Positions 1-10,452 of a stretch of 64,000 nt of DNA are shown here, in pieces. How positions within the stretch are numbered: position 1 is the stretch's first letter; every line of letters begins with the position of its first letter. The notes below the pieces were generated by a model that did no database searches, was not told where the DNA came from, and worked only from the letters and a program-made list of their open reading frames with translations. A program made the position numbers and the translations under genes. The stretch comes from Gammaproteobacteria bacterium (GTDB lineage: Bacteria > Pseudomonadota > Gammaproteobacteria > Pseudomonadales > Alcanivoracaceae), in NCBI GenBank assembly GCA_018067045.1, contig JAGPVL010000035.1:62001-126000 (forward strand), written 5' to 3'.

Positions 1-1
1 C

Positions 2-166
2 GCCGTCGACGACGACTTCTTTTATCTCCACGACCCCGACCCAACCGATAACACGCAGGCCGATTTCGATTGCCAATATATTCCTATCGGTCGCAGCGAT
101 TTCGATCGCATGGCACGTTTCGGCAGGGACCGACTGCGTACCGCAGTCGTGATTCGAAAGGCGTAA
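2..166 (+). CDS. C-terminal fragment of a peptidase C39-like family protein
   Basis: This reading frame is open from the window edge to a TAA at 164-166 and gives 54 residues. The visible part runs from a YLHDPD motif to a terminal stretch FDRMARFGRDRLRTAVVI. That pattern (a His-Asp-Pro after an FxYLHDP strand, then a basic FxRMxRxG segment) is typical of the C-terminus of the C39-like cysteine peptidase domain found in proteobacterial GNAT/peptidase-C39 fusion proteins, which often sit beside RimK-type ATP-grasp ligases. The catalytic Cys and any N-terminal acetyltransferase domain lie outside the window, so the family call rests on the tail only. It converges on the hydrolase gene that ends at 374, with REP-like repeats between them. 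Confidence 0.5.
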   Translation, partial: AVDDDFFYLHDPDPTDNTQADFDCQYIPIGRSDFDRMARFGRDRLRTAVVIRKA

Positions 167-174
167 AAAAAGAA

Positions 175-335
175 TCGCCTGCAAGCAGCCTCCCACAAGG
201 CTCGACTCAAATTGCCGCGCCGCATGGCCAGCTCGCGCGGCAGCCTGGCCTGCAAGCGAACTAGCATCAGAAATACAGAAAAGAGTTCGCCAGCCTACGA
301 AAGGTGAGAATGCGTTGTGGGAGGCCGCTTGCAGA
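175..335. repeat. REP-like inverted pair in a convergent junction
   Basis: Two copies of the window's REP family (core TGTGGGAGGCYGCTTGCAG) lie in opposite orientation at 175-198 and 315-335. They fill the gap between the partial gene ending at 166 and the hydrolase gene ending at 374, both of which end here. A 7-bp inverted repeat (GCGAACT 256-262, AGTTCGC 284-290) lies between them. The arms could form a long stem and act as a two-way transcript end. The same family recurs at 16.6, 31.2 and 36.7 kb. Confidence 0.75.
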
Positions 336-373
336 GGATTTTTAGGGGCCTCAGAACAAAGACTCCACAACCA

Positions 374-1087
374 TCACATCGAGCGCGCCAAAATCCATTG
401 CGCTGTCTGCGCTACTGCGGCGTTAATATTATCTTGCCAAAGAACGCCGCTACGAACCCGCGGCTTAAAATCATGATCGCCATCGGGCAACCAGTGCCAT
501 TCGATATCCCCCGCGAGCGCACCACCGTTCTGCAAAGCTTCAACTTCCATGCGAGTACCAAACAGGTCCCGCTCTCCTTGGCAGATCAGCAATGGGGCAC
601 GAAGATCATCGAAATGACTCATCCGTAACTGCTCTGGCTTGCGCGGTGGGTGCAGCGGGTAACCAAATGCAACCACGCCACGACACGACATCGTACTAGG
701 GCATTCACTGCCAACAAGGGCAGGCTGACCAAGCGCATCCCCTAGACCCGCCGCCAAGTAGCTCGCCATGCGGCCGCCCATGGACTTGCCGCCAATAAAA
801 ATATTGTCGAGGCCACCGGCCTGCGCCGCTGCCGATGTAAAACACGCCAGCAACTTTTCTTGCCGCTGCGGAGGGCGCTTCCGTTGATCCACTCTGCGCT
901 GCGCCATGTAATCAAACTCAAAGCGCGCAACGCTAATACCCTGAGCAGCAAGACCGAGCGCCACGACATTCATGAAATCACTGTCCATCGGCGCACCCGC
1001 GCCATGAGCCAGCAACAATACTGGCGCTTTCTGCACGCCTACTGCCGTTGAACGGGTCCATAATAATTGGGGCTCAGTGATCATCAC
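374..1087 (-). CDS. alpha/beta-hydrolase of the KANL3/Tex30-like family
   Basis: The protein has about 237 residues. It has an early oxyanion-type LLLAHGAGAPMDS segment (about residues 24-36), a nucleophile elbow GGKSMGG with Ser about 102, an acid in GERDLFG and a His in the DGDHDFKPR segment, so the full Ser-Asp-His triad of an alpha/beta-hydrolase is present. The opening HGAG-MD pattern is that of the small cytosolic KANL3/Tex30-like (DUF-type) hydrolases, whose substrates are mostly unknown. No signal peptide is visible. The start is GTG at 1087 or the next codon, ATG at 1084. It begins 6 bp after the stop of the DUF2288 gene, so the two probably form an operon. Confidence 0.8.
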   Translation of the reverse strand: MMITEPQLLWTRSTAVGVQKAPVLLLAHGAGAPMDSDFMNVVALGLAAQGISVARFEFDYMAQRRVDQRKRPPQRQEKLLACFTSAAAQAGGLDNIFIGGKSMGGRMASYLAAGLGDALGQPALVGSECPSTMSCRGVVAFGYPLHPPRKPEQLRMSHFDDLRAPLLICQGERDLFGTRMEVEALQNGGALAGDIEWHWLPDGDHDFKPRVRSGVLWQDNINAAVAQTAQWILARSM

Positions 1088-1093
1088 GGGTCG

Positions 1094-1393
1094 TTAAGTC
1101 GCGGCTGGTTGAACCAGCACCCAGGGTAATACGATGACCGCCCACATTATCTGATCGTCCGCATCCCATTGCCCCGCCTGCGTCTCTGTCACCAGCGCGA
1201 CACGCTCAGCACTCATTAACCCTTGAATCTGCACCGCATCATCGGCAGCGAAGTGCCCGGCAACTTCAATAAGGTCAAGATCCGGTGCAACATAAACCGC
1301 GACCCCACGGGCAAAATGCGACTGCAAGTCTTTCCAAGCAATACGCGCGGTTTCCTTGTTCAGGCGTTCGTTTAGATCACTCTCTTCCGTCAT
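1094..1393 (-). CDS. DUF2288 family protein
   Basis: This small acidic protein of 99 residues matches the DUF2288 pattern. It has the opening LNxETARIxWKDLQxHFA (about residues 11-28), then VYVAPDLDLIEVA, and ends with the conserved WAVIVLPWVLVQ block (about residues 84-95). The length equals the usual length of the family. Function is unknown. There is no signal peptide or membrane segment. It is the first gene of a two-gene minus-strand unit with the downstream hydrolase. Confidence 0.85.
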   Translation of the reverse strand: MTEESDLNERLNKETARIAWKDLQSHFARGVAVYVAPDLDLIEVAGHFAADDAVQIQGLMSAERVALVTETQAGQWDADDQIMWAVIVLPWVLVQPAAT

Positions 1394-1927
1394 GCTGGCA
1401 CCACAAAAAAATGTAGGACGGCATTGTACCGGTTATTCAGAAAACCCTGAATGCGGAAAGCGCCTGAGTGTGGAAAGAAATAGCTTGAAAAGAAAAAGAG
1501 CCGAAAGAAAAACGAGCGCAAAAAAAAGCCCGCTCGAGCGAGCAGGCAGCTGTGCTAAGGCCAATATAGACAATTCAGCGTCAAACTAGGTCGATCACGA
1601 CAAATCACGCAACGACTCATTCAATCTCTTCAACATCCGTGTTGAAGGTGCCTCCATGCCGCTCCACAATAATGCCTCATGAAAATGCCGTCATGACGTC
1701 TCCGTCATCAATCCTTGTAAGCCATTCACTACTAACGCAGGGTTTTCCTCGCACACACGACGCACACTAACGACTACCGGTATATACCGAGCCTTCAACG
1801 GTATACATGCATCATGCGCTCGCTGGAAATGTGTAAAAACCATCACATACGCGGGATATCTACTTGATTTTGCGGAACGCCCTGCCTAGAGTCATTAGTA
1901 CTTAATTCGTATTAGCGACACGTTTGC
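1394..1927. other. intergenic region between divergent genes, with operator-like palindromes
   Basis: No protein-coding gene was found in these 534 bp between the DUF2288 gene and the 7TMR-DISM kinase. It holds a minus-strand intrinsic terminator at 1520-1547 (listed separately) and a perfect 12-bp palindrome CGGTATATACCG at 1778-1789. A related CGGTATAC follows about 20 bp later. The stretch just before 1928 should contain the promoter of the kinase gene, but no clear -35/-10 pair stands out. Confidence 0.5.
1520..1547 (-). terminator. Rho-independent terminator with no gene upstream of it
   Basis: Read on the minus strand, GCCTGCT and AGCGGGC pair around a six-base loop and are followed by eight U residues (plus-strand A-run at 1520-1527). 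One G-U pair is included. It faces away from the empty region 1560-1927 and towards the DUF2288 gene, so it would stop a short minus-strand RNA or block read-through from the kinase promoter region. Confidence 0.65.
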
Positions 1928-4849
1928 ATGGATGGATGGCTGATGAGTACAAAGCCGAGGATCTGTCGCGCGGATACGCGACGAAAGAATTTTCGCATAA
2001 TCTGTTATGCGCTTTTTGCTTGCCTCTCATACGGCCTGACCCAATCGGCTTTCGCCGCCGCACTGACACTCCAATCAGACACGCAAACATTAAGACCCTA
2101 TAAAGTACTATCGAGTTTCTGTCAGCCTGCTGCCGAGGCAGCCACACTTTCCGATGTTGCTCTGCAAACGCAGCTATGGCCATGGCAACAAAGCCGCAAA
2201 GGAGAGCTACCTAATTTTGGCTTCACTGATGATGTCTGCTGGATAAAATTTGATGTCGTTAACGCCAGCCAAAACACTGACTGGTATACGTTGGTAAATT
2301 ACCCACTTCTCGGCAATGTAGAATTTATTGCCTTTAACCCCGAAACGCCTGCTCGTCCAATCGCTCAATTTCACACAGGCAGCGATCATGAGTATTCTCA
2401 ACGCCCCTATGATTTCACTGAATTTGTTTTCCCATTACAGTTAAAACAAAACAGCACAATTACGGTGCTCATTCGCGTTAGCGGCGCGTACAGCGTGCAA
2501 GTCCCGATTACGATTATTTCCCCATCCGCATTAACGAAAACGACTCAAACGACCGTATTAGTGCACGGATTTTTCTTCGGCGGCATGCTTGTCATGTTGT
2601 TTTATAATCTATTTCTGTATTTCTCTATAAAAGAAAAATCTTACCTTCTATACGTTTTTTGGACATTCACGATAACGCTCTTTCAAGCCATCCTTCACGG
2701 CTTCGCGCAACACTATTTATGGCCGGGGTCTACCTTCCTAAGCCAGTACGCGATGACGCTCTTGCTGCCCTTTGTCGTGATACTACCCCCTCTTTTCACG
2801 CGGCATTTTCTCGCCCTCGATGTTCGGGCCCCCAAACTAACGCGTGTGCTCGGCATACATATAAAAGTCGGCATTGCGCTGATCGTGCTATTGCCGTTTA
2901 TCGATCGCCATCTCATGGTGCCTATAGAAGCTCTGGCGATTATCTTTATGGTGCTCACAGTCTTCTCCGTTGGCATCATACGAATGCGCGATGGCGACCC
3001 AGATGCCCGCTACTTCACTATCGCTTGGACATGCTTCTTGGCTGGAGCGGCAATCATGGCCGTCAGTAAGTATGGCCTATTACCTCGTAACGAATTTACC
3101 GAGAACCTCGTTCAAACGGGTACCTTCCTCGAAGTTATCCTGCTCTCTCTAGCCCTTGCTGATCGAATCAATCGCCTGAAAGAGGCGCACGCTATGTCAG
3201 TGCACGATCGTGCCCAAGCGGAAATGGACGCTTTTAAATCGAGTGCCCATAACCAAGCCAAAAGCGAATTCCTCGCCACGATGAGCCACGAGATCAGAAC
3301 GCCAATGAACGGTGTGCTTGGCATGTCTGACTTGCTACGGCATACAAAACTAAATTCTCAACAGTCTCAATACGTCGACACTATTTACGAATCCACCCAG
3401 TCATTGCTCACCGTCATTAACGACATTCTTGACTACTCTCGTATCGAAGCGGGCAAACTAAAAATGGAGGACATCGAGGTCTCAGTGGAGCAAATGATCG
3501 ATGATTGCACCGCGCTCTTTTCACTGCAGTCTATCGAAAAGAATCTACCGCTTTACACCTTCATCGATAGCCGCGTTCCGGGCACCATTCGAACAGACCC
3601 AAACCGCTTAAAACAAATCGTTAATAACTTGCTCAGCAACGCATTTAAATTCACAGAAAGTGGGCAAATATCCCTACATGTTTCAATGCGTAACGCCGCG
3701 CACGAATCTGGCAAGTGCGAGTTAATGTTCGAAGTTACTGACACTGGCATCGGGCTCGATAGCCAGCAACAAAACGACCTGTTTAAAGCCTTCAGTCAGC
3801 TAGATCGCCGCAGCACCAGACGCTTTGGCGGCTCAGGGCTCGGCCTCACCATTAGCCGTAGGTTAGCCGAAATGCTCGGCGGCGAAATTGGCGTCGACAG
3901 CTCACCGGCGCGCGGCGCCACTTTCTGGTTTACCGTTAAGGCAGGCGTTGAAAGCGCTTATTTGCCCCGCCCTGGATTAAAAGGTCAGCGCACACTGATA
4001 CTCGATTCAGAGCAAAGTTACTGCCTGAGTATCACCCAAATGATGAACCGCTGGGGAATTGAAGCGCACTCAACTCGTACCATTGAAGGCGCCAACGCCC
4101 TATTGGATAAATTCAATCAGGCAGGCACTCCCTTCGGCGCGTTACTGGTCGAGCAGAAGATGGTGTCGTCTCTCGCTAAGCTCTCGCAACATTTTGATAA
4201 CGACCAGCCGCCCAAAATACTCATTAGCCATGCGACCAGCGCAGAGCAAGCAAATGTTAATCTTGGTGAGTTCGTCATGGTTGAAAGCCCTGTACGAGCA
4301 TTGCATCTACGCGATTCGCTAGAAAGCTTGCTCTGCGCAGAGCACGATCATCGCCCTGCTCGCAAAGCCGAGGACATTAGCCTAAACCTGCCACGCAACG
4401 TTCGTGTTCTGGTCGTAGAAGACAATCCTGTTAACCAACTCGTCATTGATAGCATTCTAAAGAGCGCCGATATAAAGGCCGTTTTAGCGCACAATGGTGC
4501 CGAAGCACTTCATGAATCAAACAAGCTAAGCAGCAGTTGGGATATTATCTTTATGGACTGCGAAATGCCGGTAATGGACGGCATCGAAGCTACCCATCGC
4601 ATTCGCGGCATGGAAACCGAGCGAGGGCATAAGACAAGCTGGGTGATAGGCGTCTCTGCGCACGCGCAAGCAGACTATATTCAACGCGCTCGCAGTGCTG
4701 GAATGGATGATTACCTAACCAAGCCCGTTACCCGAGCCGACGTACTCGCCGCACTGCAACGCGCCGTGATCAGAAAACACGATAAGACAACTCAAGCCCC
4801 CACTGAATCGACGGTGATTCCGCTACGCGCTCCCAGAAGTGACGGGTAG
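1928..4849 (+). CDS. 7TMR-DISM hybrid sensor histidine kinase
   Basis: This membrane sensor has 973 residues. In order it has a signal/anchor (about residues 25-45), a periplasmic 7TMR-DISM extracellular domain (about 50-195), a seven-helix 7TMR-DISM block (about 205-405), a HisKA domain with the phospho-acceptor His454 in the motif [13 protein letters not shown], an HATPase_c with GGSGLGLTI, a degenerate receiver-like segment, and a C-terminal receiver with VVEDN, Asp877 in [11 protein letters not shown], and the conserved Lys in LTKPV. Such proteins sense extracellular, often carbohydrate-like, ligands. The output partner is not adjacent. Met at 1943 is an alternative start, preceded by a GGATGG sequence. 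The 3' end overlaps the convergent kinase gene by 27 bp. Confidence 0.9.
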   Translation: MDGWLMSTKPRICRADTRRKNFRIICYALFACLSYGLTQSAFAAALTLQSDTQTLRPYKVLSSFCQPAAEAATLSDVALQTQLWPWQQSRKGELPNFGFTDDVCWIKFDVVNASQNTDWYTLVNYPLLGNVEFIAFNPETPARPIAQFHTGSDHEYSQRPYDFTEFVFPLQLKQNSTITVLIRVSGAYSVQVPITIISPSALTKTTQTTVLVHGFFFGGMLVMLFYNLFLYFSIKEKSYLLYVFWTFTITLFQAILHGFAQHYLWPGSTFLSQYAMTLLLPFVVILPPLFTRHFLALDVRAPKLTRVLGIHIKVGIALIVLLPFIDRHLMVPIEALAIIFMVLTVFSVGIIRMRDGDPDARYFTIAWTCFLAGAAIMAVSKYGLLPRNEFTENLVQTGTFLEVILLSLALADRINRLKEAHAMSVHDRAQAEMDAFKSSAHNQAKSEFLATMSHEIRTPMNGVLGMSDLLRHTKLNSQQSQYVDTIYESTQSLLTVINDILDYSRIEAGKLKMEDIEVSVEQMIDDCTALFSLQSIEKNLPLYTFIDSRVPGTIRTDPNRLKQIVNNLLSNAFKFTESGQISLHVSMRNAAHESGKCELMFEVTDTGIGLDSQQQNDLFKAFSQLDRRSTRRFGGSGLGLTISRRLAEMLGGEIGVDSSPARGATFWFTVKAGVESAYLPRPGLKGQRTLILDSEQSYCLSITQMMNRWGIEAHSTRTIEGANALLDKFNQAGTPFGALLVEQKMVSSLAKLSQHFDNDQPPKILISHATSAEQANVNLGEFVMVESPVRALHLRDSLESLLCAEHDHRPARKAEDISLNLPRNVRVLVVEDNPVNQLVIDSILKSADIKAVLAHNGAEALHESNKLSSSWDIIFMDCEMPVMDGIEATHRIRGMETERGHKTSWVIGVSAHAQADYIQRARSAGMDDYLTKPVTRADVLAALQRAVIRKHDKTTQAPTESTVIPLRAPRSDG

Positions 4850-6967
4850 TTGTGTCATAAGCCGAACACAGGAATTCAACAATTGCTTTGCGCGAACAGG
4901 CTTTCCTAGGAAATCGTCACATCCCGCCTGCAAACAACGACGTCGATCATCCGCCATCACATTCGCTGTCAATGCGAGTATCGGACCACGATAACTTCGC
5001 TCACGTAAAGCAGATGCTGCTTCGAATCCGTCCATAACCGGCATCTGCATATCTAACACGATGAGGTCGAATGGGTTTTCATTGACGCAACAATCCAACG
5101 CCTCTTTACCATTCTCCGCTTCACTCACTTCAAAGCCGGCACGATCCAGAATACGCATCACTAACAGCCTATTCACTTGATTGTCGTCCACGACAAGCAC
5201 ACGACCCGTTGCCTTAATCGCAGGCAACTTCAAACTTTTTTGCTCAACCGCTAACGCATCCTTGGGCAATACCAGAGCACTACCGCTCTCGACGCCTGCC
5301 TGTATCGTTAGGGTAAACGTGCTGCCTTGCCCAAGCGCGCTGGTTACGCCAATGTCACCCCCCAGCGAACGCGACAACTGCCGCGCAATGGCGAGCCCCA
5401 AACCCGAGCCGCCAAAACGGCGTGTGTGTGATTCGTCCACTTGCGAGAAAGGCTCAAAAACCAGCGGCAAAGCACTTACAGGAATACCTATGCCTGAGTC
5501 ATAGACCTGCACGTGTAACCCCGCACTATCTCCTTCACGCCAACTCACATTGACACTCACCCCGCCTTGATCAGTAAACTTGATCGCATTGCCAACGAGG
5601 TTGGTCAGAATTTGACGCAGCCTAAATGCATCGGTAACGATTTCCTTTGGCACGGACGATGAATATTGCAGCGTGAGAGCAATGTTTTTCTGTTTCGCTC
5701 GCAACATATGGCTGTTCAGAACATCTTTCATCAAACGCGGTAAATGGCAGACCTGCCGCTCTACCCGAATCTGTCCCGCTTCGATACGAGAGAGATCCAG
5801 CACATCGCTGATCAATGCCATCAAGGCATCACCGTTCTGCTGAATAATGCTCAAGTAACGGCTGCGCTCTTCTTCATTAACGACACTCAGCTCTAGAAGC
5901 TCGGTATAGCCGAGTATTGCCGTCATTGGAGTGCGGATTTCATGGCTCATATTGGCCAGAAATAAACTTTTCGCGCGATTAGCGGACTCGGCTCTCTCAC
6001 TCGCTTGGGCCAACGACTGCTGCGCATCATTAATATGATCAATCATGGCATTAAAGTCGGTAGCCAGCTCAGCCAGCTCATCGCCGCCATCGACACCCAC
6101 ACGCTGACTCAGATCCCCACCTTGGGCGATACCCCGCACCGCCTGATGCAACGCACCCAAGCGGCGAAACACCCGGCGCTGAACAAACACATAGAGCAAC
6201 GTTGCGGTAATCAACGCAATCATCATGATGACGCCAGCGAGCGCTGAAATCAGTGGCGGACCGCGCTTGAACACTTCACGCGACATCGACACTTCGCCCC
6301 GCAATGCGGGCCTCTGTAGGTAATCCATCACCGGAAAACTCGCGACAAGTGTCTCCCCGTCCATGCGTGTAATGCGCGTCTCGCGGTCAGATCCTGCCTC
6401 TGCCGGACGTAGCGTAAAGTCCAAACCCGTAATGCCAGAGAGCTCCATCGATAAGCGCTCGTCCAGCGCAATCGCAAATAACGCCGCGCCACAGTCCGCC
6501 ACCGGATGCATCGCAAACACATAATATTGTCCGGCGATCGTCGTGACGCCCCAAACCGGGTAACAGGCGCGCTCAGAAAACACCTGATAAAGCTGGCTAA
6601 CATCGCCGTCCTGCTGCTCCGGCTGACCTCGCAACCAGTCCACCTCACCGGATTCGGAAAAGATCACCACCTTATCGATACGTAAATTATCCGCGCTCTC
6701 TCCAGGCACCATCGGCACAACGTCAGAGCTGCCCGCCACCAACGTCTCAACGCGCTTCATTTCCGCCCAATCTCGCGTGCGCGCATAAAGCGTCGAGAAG
6801 GTCTGCAAAAAAGCACCCTCTACCCGCGCCAGCTCCCGATGTGCCGCCGCATCTTCGAAATCCAATACCGCAGGGGTTAAAATTTGGTACACCACCACAG
6901 TGCCAGCCAGCACCGCTGCAACGGCTGATGCGTAAAACACACCCAGTAGCTGTCTTTTCAATTTCAT
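4823..6967 (-). CDS. CHASE4-like/HAMP hybrid sensor histidine kinase
   Basis: The protein has 714 residues. An N-terminal TM helix (about 8-30) is followed by a periplasmic sensor of the CHASE4 type (about 40-235; the segment TRDWAEMKR is characteristic), a second TM helix (about 240-262), a HAMP domain (about 263-315), HisKA with His342 in [11 protein letters not shown], HATPase_c with GGSGLGLAI, and a receiver with VVDDN, Asp639 in [11 protein letters not shown] and the late Lys in LGKPV. All catalytic residues are intact. It faces the 7TMR-DISM kinase tail to tail and shares 27 bp with it. The cognate output gene is not apparent nearby. Confidence 0.9.
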   Translation of the reverse strand: MKLKRQLLGVFYASAVAAVLAGTVVVYQILTPAVLDFEDAAAHRELARVEGAFLQTFSTLYARTRDWAEMKRVETLVAGSSDVVPMVPGESADNLRIDKVVIFSESGEVDWLRGQPEQQDGDVSQLYQVFSERACYPVWGVTTIAGQYYVFAMHPVADCGAALFAIALDERLSMELSGITGLDFTLRPAEAGSDRETRITRMDGETLVASFPVMDYLQRPALRGEVSMSREVFKRGPPLISALAGVIMMIALITATLLYVFVQRRVFRRLGALHQAVRGIAQGGDLSQRVGVDGGDELAELATDFNAMIDHINDAQQSLAQASERAESANRAKSLFLANMSHEIRTPMTAILGYTELLELSVVNEEERSRYLSIIQQNGDALMALISDVLDLSRIEAGQIRVERQVCHLPRLMKDVLNSHMLRAKQKNIALTLQYSSSVPKEIVTDAFRLRQILTNLVGNAIKFTDQGGVSVNVSWREGDSAGLHVQVYDSGIGIPVSALPLVFEPFSQVDESHTRRFGGSGLGLAIARQLSRSLGGDIGVTSALGQGSTFTLTIQAGVESGSALVLPKDALAVEQKSLKLPAIKATGRVLVVDDNQVNRLLVMRILDRAGFEVSEAENGKEALDCCVNENPFDLIVLDMQMPVMDGFEAASALRERSYRGPILALTANVMADDRRRCLQAGCDDFLGKPVRAKQLLNSCVRLMTQLPVTSGSA

Positions 6968-7060
6968 CTATAAACCCTATTAATCGACTGCACAGCGGGT
7001 GAAATCAGCAAGCGTGACCAGTATCATAGGCGGCCTGCATTCCAAGGGATACCGTCACAC

Positions 7061-9136
7061 ATGAGCACTCGTCCGCGCAAAATCCTGGTCACCAGCGCTT
7101 TGCCCTATGCCAATGGCCCGATACACCTCGGCCATCTGCTGGAATATATCCAGACCGATATCTGGGTCGCATTTCAAAAGCTCCGCAACGTCGACTGTAT
7201 CTACGTCTGCGCCGACGATGCCCATGGCACCGCGATTATGCTCAAGGCTGAAGAAAACGGCCTGACCCCTGAACAACAAATCGCCAACGTCAAAGCTGAG
7301 CACGAACAAGACTTTGCCGCCTTCAATGTGCGCTTTGACCACTATTACAGCACCCACAGCGACGAAAACCGCGAGCTCTCCTCGCTTATCTTCGAGCGTA
7401 ACAAAGCTGCAGGCTACATTATCGAGAAAGAGATCACGCAACTGTACGATCCCGACAAAGGGATGTTTCTGGCCGACCGATTCGTCCGTGGCAACTGTCC
7501 AAAATGCAAAAGTGAAGATCAATACGGTGATAACTGCGAAGTCTGTGGCGCCACCTACTCATCTGCTGACCTGATCAAACCCTACTCGGCGCTTAGCGGC
7601 GCAACGCCAATTGAAAAGCCTGTCACGCAGCTGTTTTTCGATCTGCCGCGTTTTGAAGAGATGCTGCGTAGCTGGACTCGCTCCGGTGCGCTGCAAAACG
7701 AGGTTGCCAACAAGCTGGCCGAATGGCTAGAAGGCGGACTACAGCCTTGGGACATCAGTCGCGAAGCGCCCTATTTTGGCTTTGAAATTCCCGGCTACCC
7801 CGGCAAATATTTCTATGTCTGGCTCGACGCCCCCATTGGCTACATGGCCAGCTTTAAAAAATACTGTGAAGGCAAAGATATTTCCTTTGACGATTACTGG
7901 GCCCGCGACAGCGAAGCCGAGCTGTACCACTTTATCGGTAAAGACATTATTAATTTCCACGGCCTGTTCTGGCCGGCGATGCTAGAAGGTGCTGGGCTGC
8001 GCAAGCCAACGGCGATTTACGCGCACGGCTTTGTCACCGTCAATGGTGCGAAAATGTCGAAGTCGCGCGGCACCTTCATAAAAGCCAGCTCATACCTCGA
8101 ACATCTAGACCCAGAATATCTTCGCTACTATTTTGCCGCGAAGCTCACTAGCAAGGTCGATGATTTTGATTTGAATCTGGACGACTTCGTACAGCGAGTG
8201 AACTCCGACCTGGTCGGAAAAGTTGTGCAGATTGCCAGCCGCACGGCCAACTTCATCAACAAGCTGGGTGGCCGCACGAGCAGCGAACTCGACAACAGCT
8301 TATTAGTCAGCGAAGTTCAAAATGCCGCCAGCAACATTGCTGACCTGTATGAGGCACGGGAATTTGGTCGCGCCATGCGTGAAATCATGGCGCTCGCTGA
8401 TCACGTCAATCAATACGTGCAAGCACGGGCACCTTGGTCCTTAAATAAGCAAGAAGGCAAACAGCAGGAAGTGTTAGAGGTCTGCACCACGGCCATCAAT
8501 GCGTTCCGACTACTGGTACTGTATCTCAAGCCGGTATTGCCCGTGCTAGCCGAAAAAGCCGAAGCATTCCTGAACATCGAGCCGCTAACATGGGCCGACG
8601 CAAGCACCCTACTCCTTGATCATGAGGTGTGCGCCTTTACGCCACTGATGCAGCGTATTGAAAGCGATCAGATTGCCGCGCTTATCGAATCGTCCAAAGA
8701 CACCACGGCAGCAGCTGTGATGCAAAACGATGAGAATAAGAAGAGCGGAGACAAGAAAAACAATAGCAAAAAGAAAGATGACAAAAAGGACGACAACAGC
8801 GTGGACGAGCCTATTTCTATTGATGATTTTCTCAAGGTAAAACTGCGCGCCGCCCGCATTCAAAAAGCAGAACATGTAGAAGGCGCTGACAAACTTCTAC
8901 AGCTCACTCTCGATGTTGGAAACGGTGAAACACGGAATGTATTTGCCGGCATCAAGAGCAAGTACAAGCCAGAAGACATCGAAGGCAAGATGGTCGTACT
9001 GGTGGCAAATCTTGCTCCGCGCAAAATGAAGTTTGGCGTATCCGAAGGAATGGTTCTTGCCGCAGGCCCTGGTGGCGACGATATTTTTCTACTCAGCCCC
9101 GACGACGGCGCAGAACCTGGCATGGAAGTCCGTTAG
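7061..9136 (+). CDS. metG: methionyl-tRNA synthetase
   Basis: This cytosolic class I synthetase charges tRNA-Met. The 691 residues contain the HIGH-type signature as HLGH at 22-25, a zinc knuckle with Cys146, Cys149, Cys159 and Cys162, and the KMSKS loop at 331-335. The anticodon-binding helix domain follows, and a C-terminal Trbp111-type tRNA-binding domain starts at about residue 585. Length and order match the long dimeric bacterial MetG. A very lysine-rich linker (about 565-580) joins the last two domains. An AAGGGA sequence about 10 bases upstream fits a ribosome site. The next gene starts 2 bp after the stop. Confidence 0.98.
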   Translation: MSTRPRKILVTSALPYANGPIHLGHLLEYIQTDIWVAFQKLRNVDCIYVCADDAHGTAIMLKAEENGLTPEQQIANVKAEHEQDFAAFNVRFDHYYSTHSDENRELSSLIFERNKAAGYIIEKEITQLYDPDKGMFLADRFVRGNCPKCKSEDQYGDNCEVCGATYSSADLIKPYSALSGATPIEKPVTQLFFDLPRFEEMLRSWTRSGALQNEVANKLAEWLEGGLQPWDISREAPYFGFEIPGYPGKYFYVWLDAPIGYMASFKKYCEGKDISFDDYWARDSEAELYHFIGKDIINFHGLFWPAMLEGAGLRKPTAIYAHGFVTVNGAKMSKSRGTFIKASSYLEHLDPEYLRYYFAAKLTSKVDDFDLNLDDFVQRVNSDLVGKVVQIASRTANFINKLGGRTSSELDNSLLVSEVQNAASNIADLYEAREFGRAMREIMALADHVNQYVQARAPWSLNKQEGKQQEVLEVCTTAINAFRLLVLYLKPVLPVLAEKAEAFLNIEPLTWADASTLLLDHEVCAFTPLMQRIESDQIAALIESSKDTTAAAVMQNDENKKSGDKKNNSKKKDDKKDDNSVDEPISIDDFLKVKLRAARIQKAEHVEGADKLLQLTLDVGNGETRNVFAGIKSKYKPEDIEGKMVVLVANLAPRKMKFGVSEGMVLAAGPGGDDIFLLSPDDGAEPGMEVR

Positions 9137-9138
9137 AC

Positions 9139-10194
9139 ATGAAGGCCCTGCGCCTCATCGCGGGGCCGCGTGCGCGCGAACATCTTTATCAGCACGGTTT
9201 ACGCCAACAAGACATAAACGTCATGGTGGGCGCCAGCGGTGGACCGAAATGGTTTTCCTTGTACGGATTAGATCAGTATCTTTTTGCTGACTTTTTTCGC
9301 CAGCGGCAAGCCCCACTACACCTGATTGGATCATCTGCCGGCGCTTGGCGCTTTGCCTGCTTTGCACAGCGTAATCCAATTGCCGCCTCACAGCGATTTG
9401 CTCAAGCCTACCGAGATATCACCTTTCCCGCTGGCGCGAATGTCGACCAAGTCACCGCCGCCTCTCGTAGCATTCTTGACACCGCTATCCCTAGCGCCAG
9501 CGAAGCGCAGGAAATACTCGACAATCCCACCATCAAACTGAATCTCATTGTAGCTCGCGCTCGCAAAGTGACGGCCAGCCGTCATCGCGGCTTACAAGCA
9601 CTCTCCCTAGGGCTCGCCGCTGGCGCAAACGCTGTTCACCGCAGTACGCTTGGCGCTTTTTTTGAAAGAGTGTTATTTCACAGCGCCTCGGACAAGCCGC
9701 CGTTTTATGACATTAACGATCTGCCCACGCGCCGAGTGGCGCTCACACAAGACAATCTACACGACGCTGTGATGGCGTCAGGCTCGATACCACTGGCCTT
9801 AAACGGCGTTGCCAATATTCACGGTGCGGGACCTGGCATGTATTACGACGGAGGGGTAACCGATTATCACTTCGACATTCCCTTTTCGGCTAAAGGGTTG
9901 GTGCTTTATCCCCATTTTTATTCAACCATTACGCCAGGCTGGTTCGATAAAGCCTTGAAATGGCGACGCGGTAGCCCAGCAAATTTTGATAACGTCATTA
10001 TTCTCTGCCCGTCGCCAGAATGGGTTGCTTCGCTTCCCTTTGGAAAAATACCGGACCGTAAAGATTTTGTGCAACTCGATGACAAAACCCGTATTCAATA
10101 CTGGGCAGAAACCATGAAGCGTTCATCTGAACTCGCTGACGAATTACATGATCTCGTTCACGGTAATGAATTGCATCAAGCGCTGGCGCGGTAA
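9139..10194 (+). CDS. patatin-like phospholipase family protein
   Basis: The protein has 351 residues. An early glycine-rich GASGGPKWF segment (about 32-40) serves as oxyanion-hole region, the nucleophile elbow GSSAG has Ser66, and the catalytic dyad aspartate is Asp237 in the DGG motif of YYDGGVTDYHFD. These are the patatin hallmarks of a Ser-Asp lipid acyl hydrolase. No signal peptide is seen, so a cytosolic or membrane-peripheral enzyme is likely. It starts 2 bp after metG and is probably co-transcribed and translationally coupled with it. Substrate is unknown. Confidence 0.88.
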   Translation: MKALRLIAGPRAREHLYQHGLRQQDINVMVGASGGPKWFSLYGLDQYLFADFFRQRQAPLHLIGSSAGAWRFACFAQRNPIAASQRFAQAYRDITFPAGANVDQVTAASRSILDTAIPSASEAQEILDNPTIKLNLIVARARKVTASRHRGLQALSLGLAAGANAVHRSTLGAFFERVLFHSASDKPPFYDINDLPTRRVALTQDNLHDAVMASGSIPLALNGVANIHGAGPGMYYDGGVTDYHFDIPFSAKGLVLYPHFYSTITPGWFDKALKWRRGSPANFDNVIILCPSPEWVASLPFGKIPDRKDFVQLDDKTRIQYWAETMKRSSELADELHDLVHGNELHQALAR

Positions 10195-10236
10195 ATCAGC
10201 GCCGATATCGTCAACGTTATTTCTGTTCACCTTATT

Positions 10237-10452
10237 TTATTTTTGCATATCCCCTGCCTGCGCACGAAGCGCCGTCACACTTTGCCCCGCCACGCCCCAG
10301 TTATCCGTCTCTACCTCATCGATAATGACAAAGGTTGTCGCTGGGTTCTTGCCAAGTACATCGACTAAAAGCTGTGTTGCACCGGCGATCAGCGCCTGCT
10401 TTTGCTCTGCTGTTACACCTTCACGGGTGACGCGTATATTAACCATCGGCAT
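10237..10452 (-). CDS. 4-oxalocrotonate tautomerase-family protein
   Basis: This 71-residue protein starts with MPMVNIRVTREG. The start was set at the ATG at 10452 because the tautomerase family needs a proline directly after the initiator Met as catalytic base (Pro1), which the upstream in-frame ATG would not give. A conserved DNWG segment follows about residue 50. Members isomerise unsaturated keto acids or related compounds as oligomers; the true substrate is not deducible. The start lies inside the last codons of the EamA transporter gene (14-bp overlap), which suggests coupling. It converges on the patatin gene with a 42-bp gap. Confidence 0.85.
   Translation of the reverse strand: MPMVNIRVTREGVTAEQKQALIAGATQLLVDVLGKNPATTFVIIDEVETDNWGVAGQSVTALRAQAGDMQK

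Noticed and set aside
1829-1848. CRP-like ATGTGT...TCACAT in front of the 7TMR-DISM kinase
   Set aside because: The two half-sites are separated by eight bases instead of six and the first half is TGTGT.
1902-2183. Minus-strand frame over the kinase start
   Set aside because: It is antisense to a clear gene and has no recognisable family.
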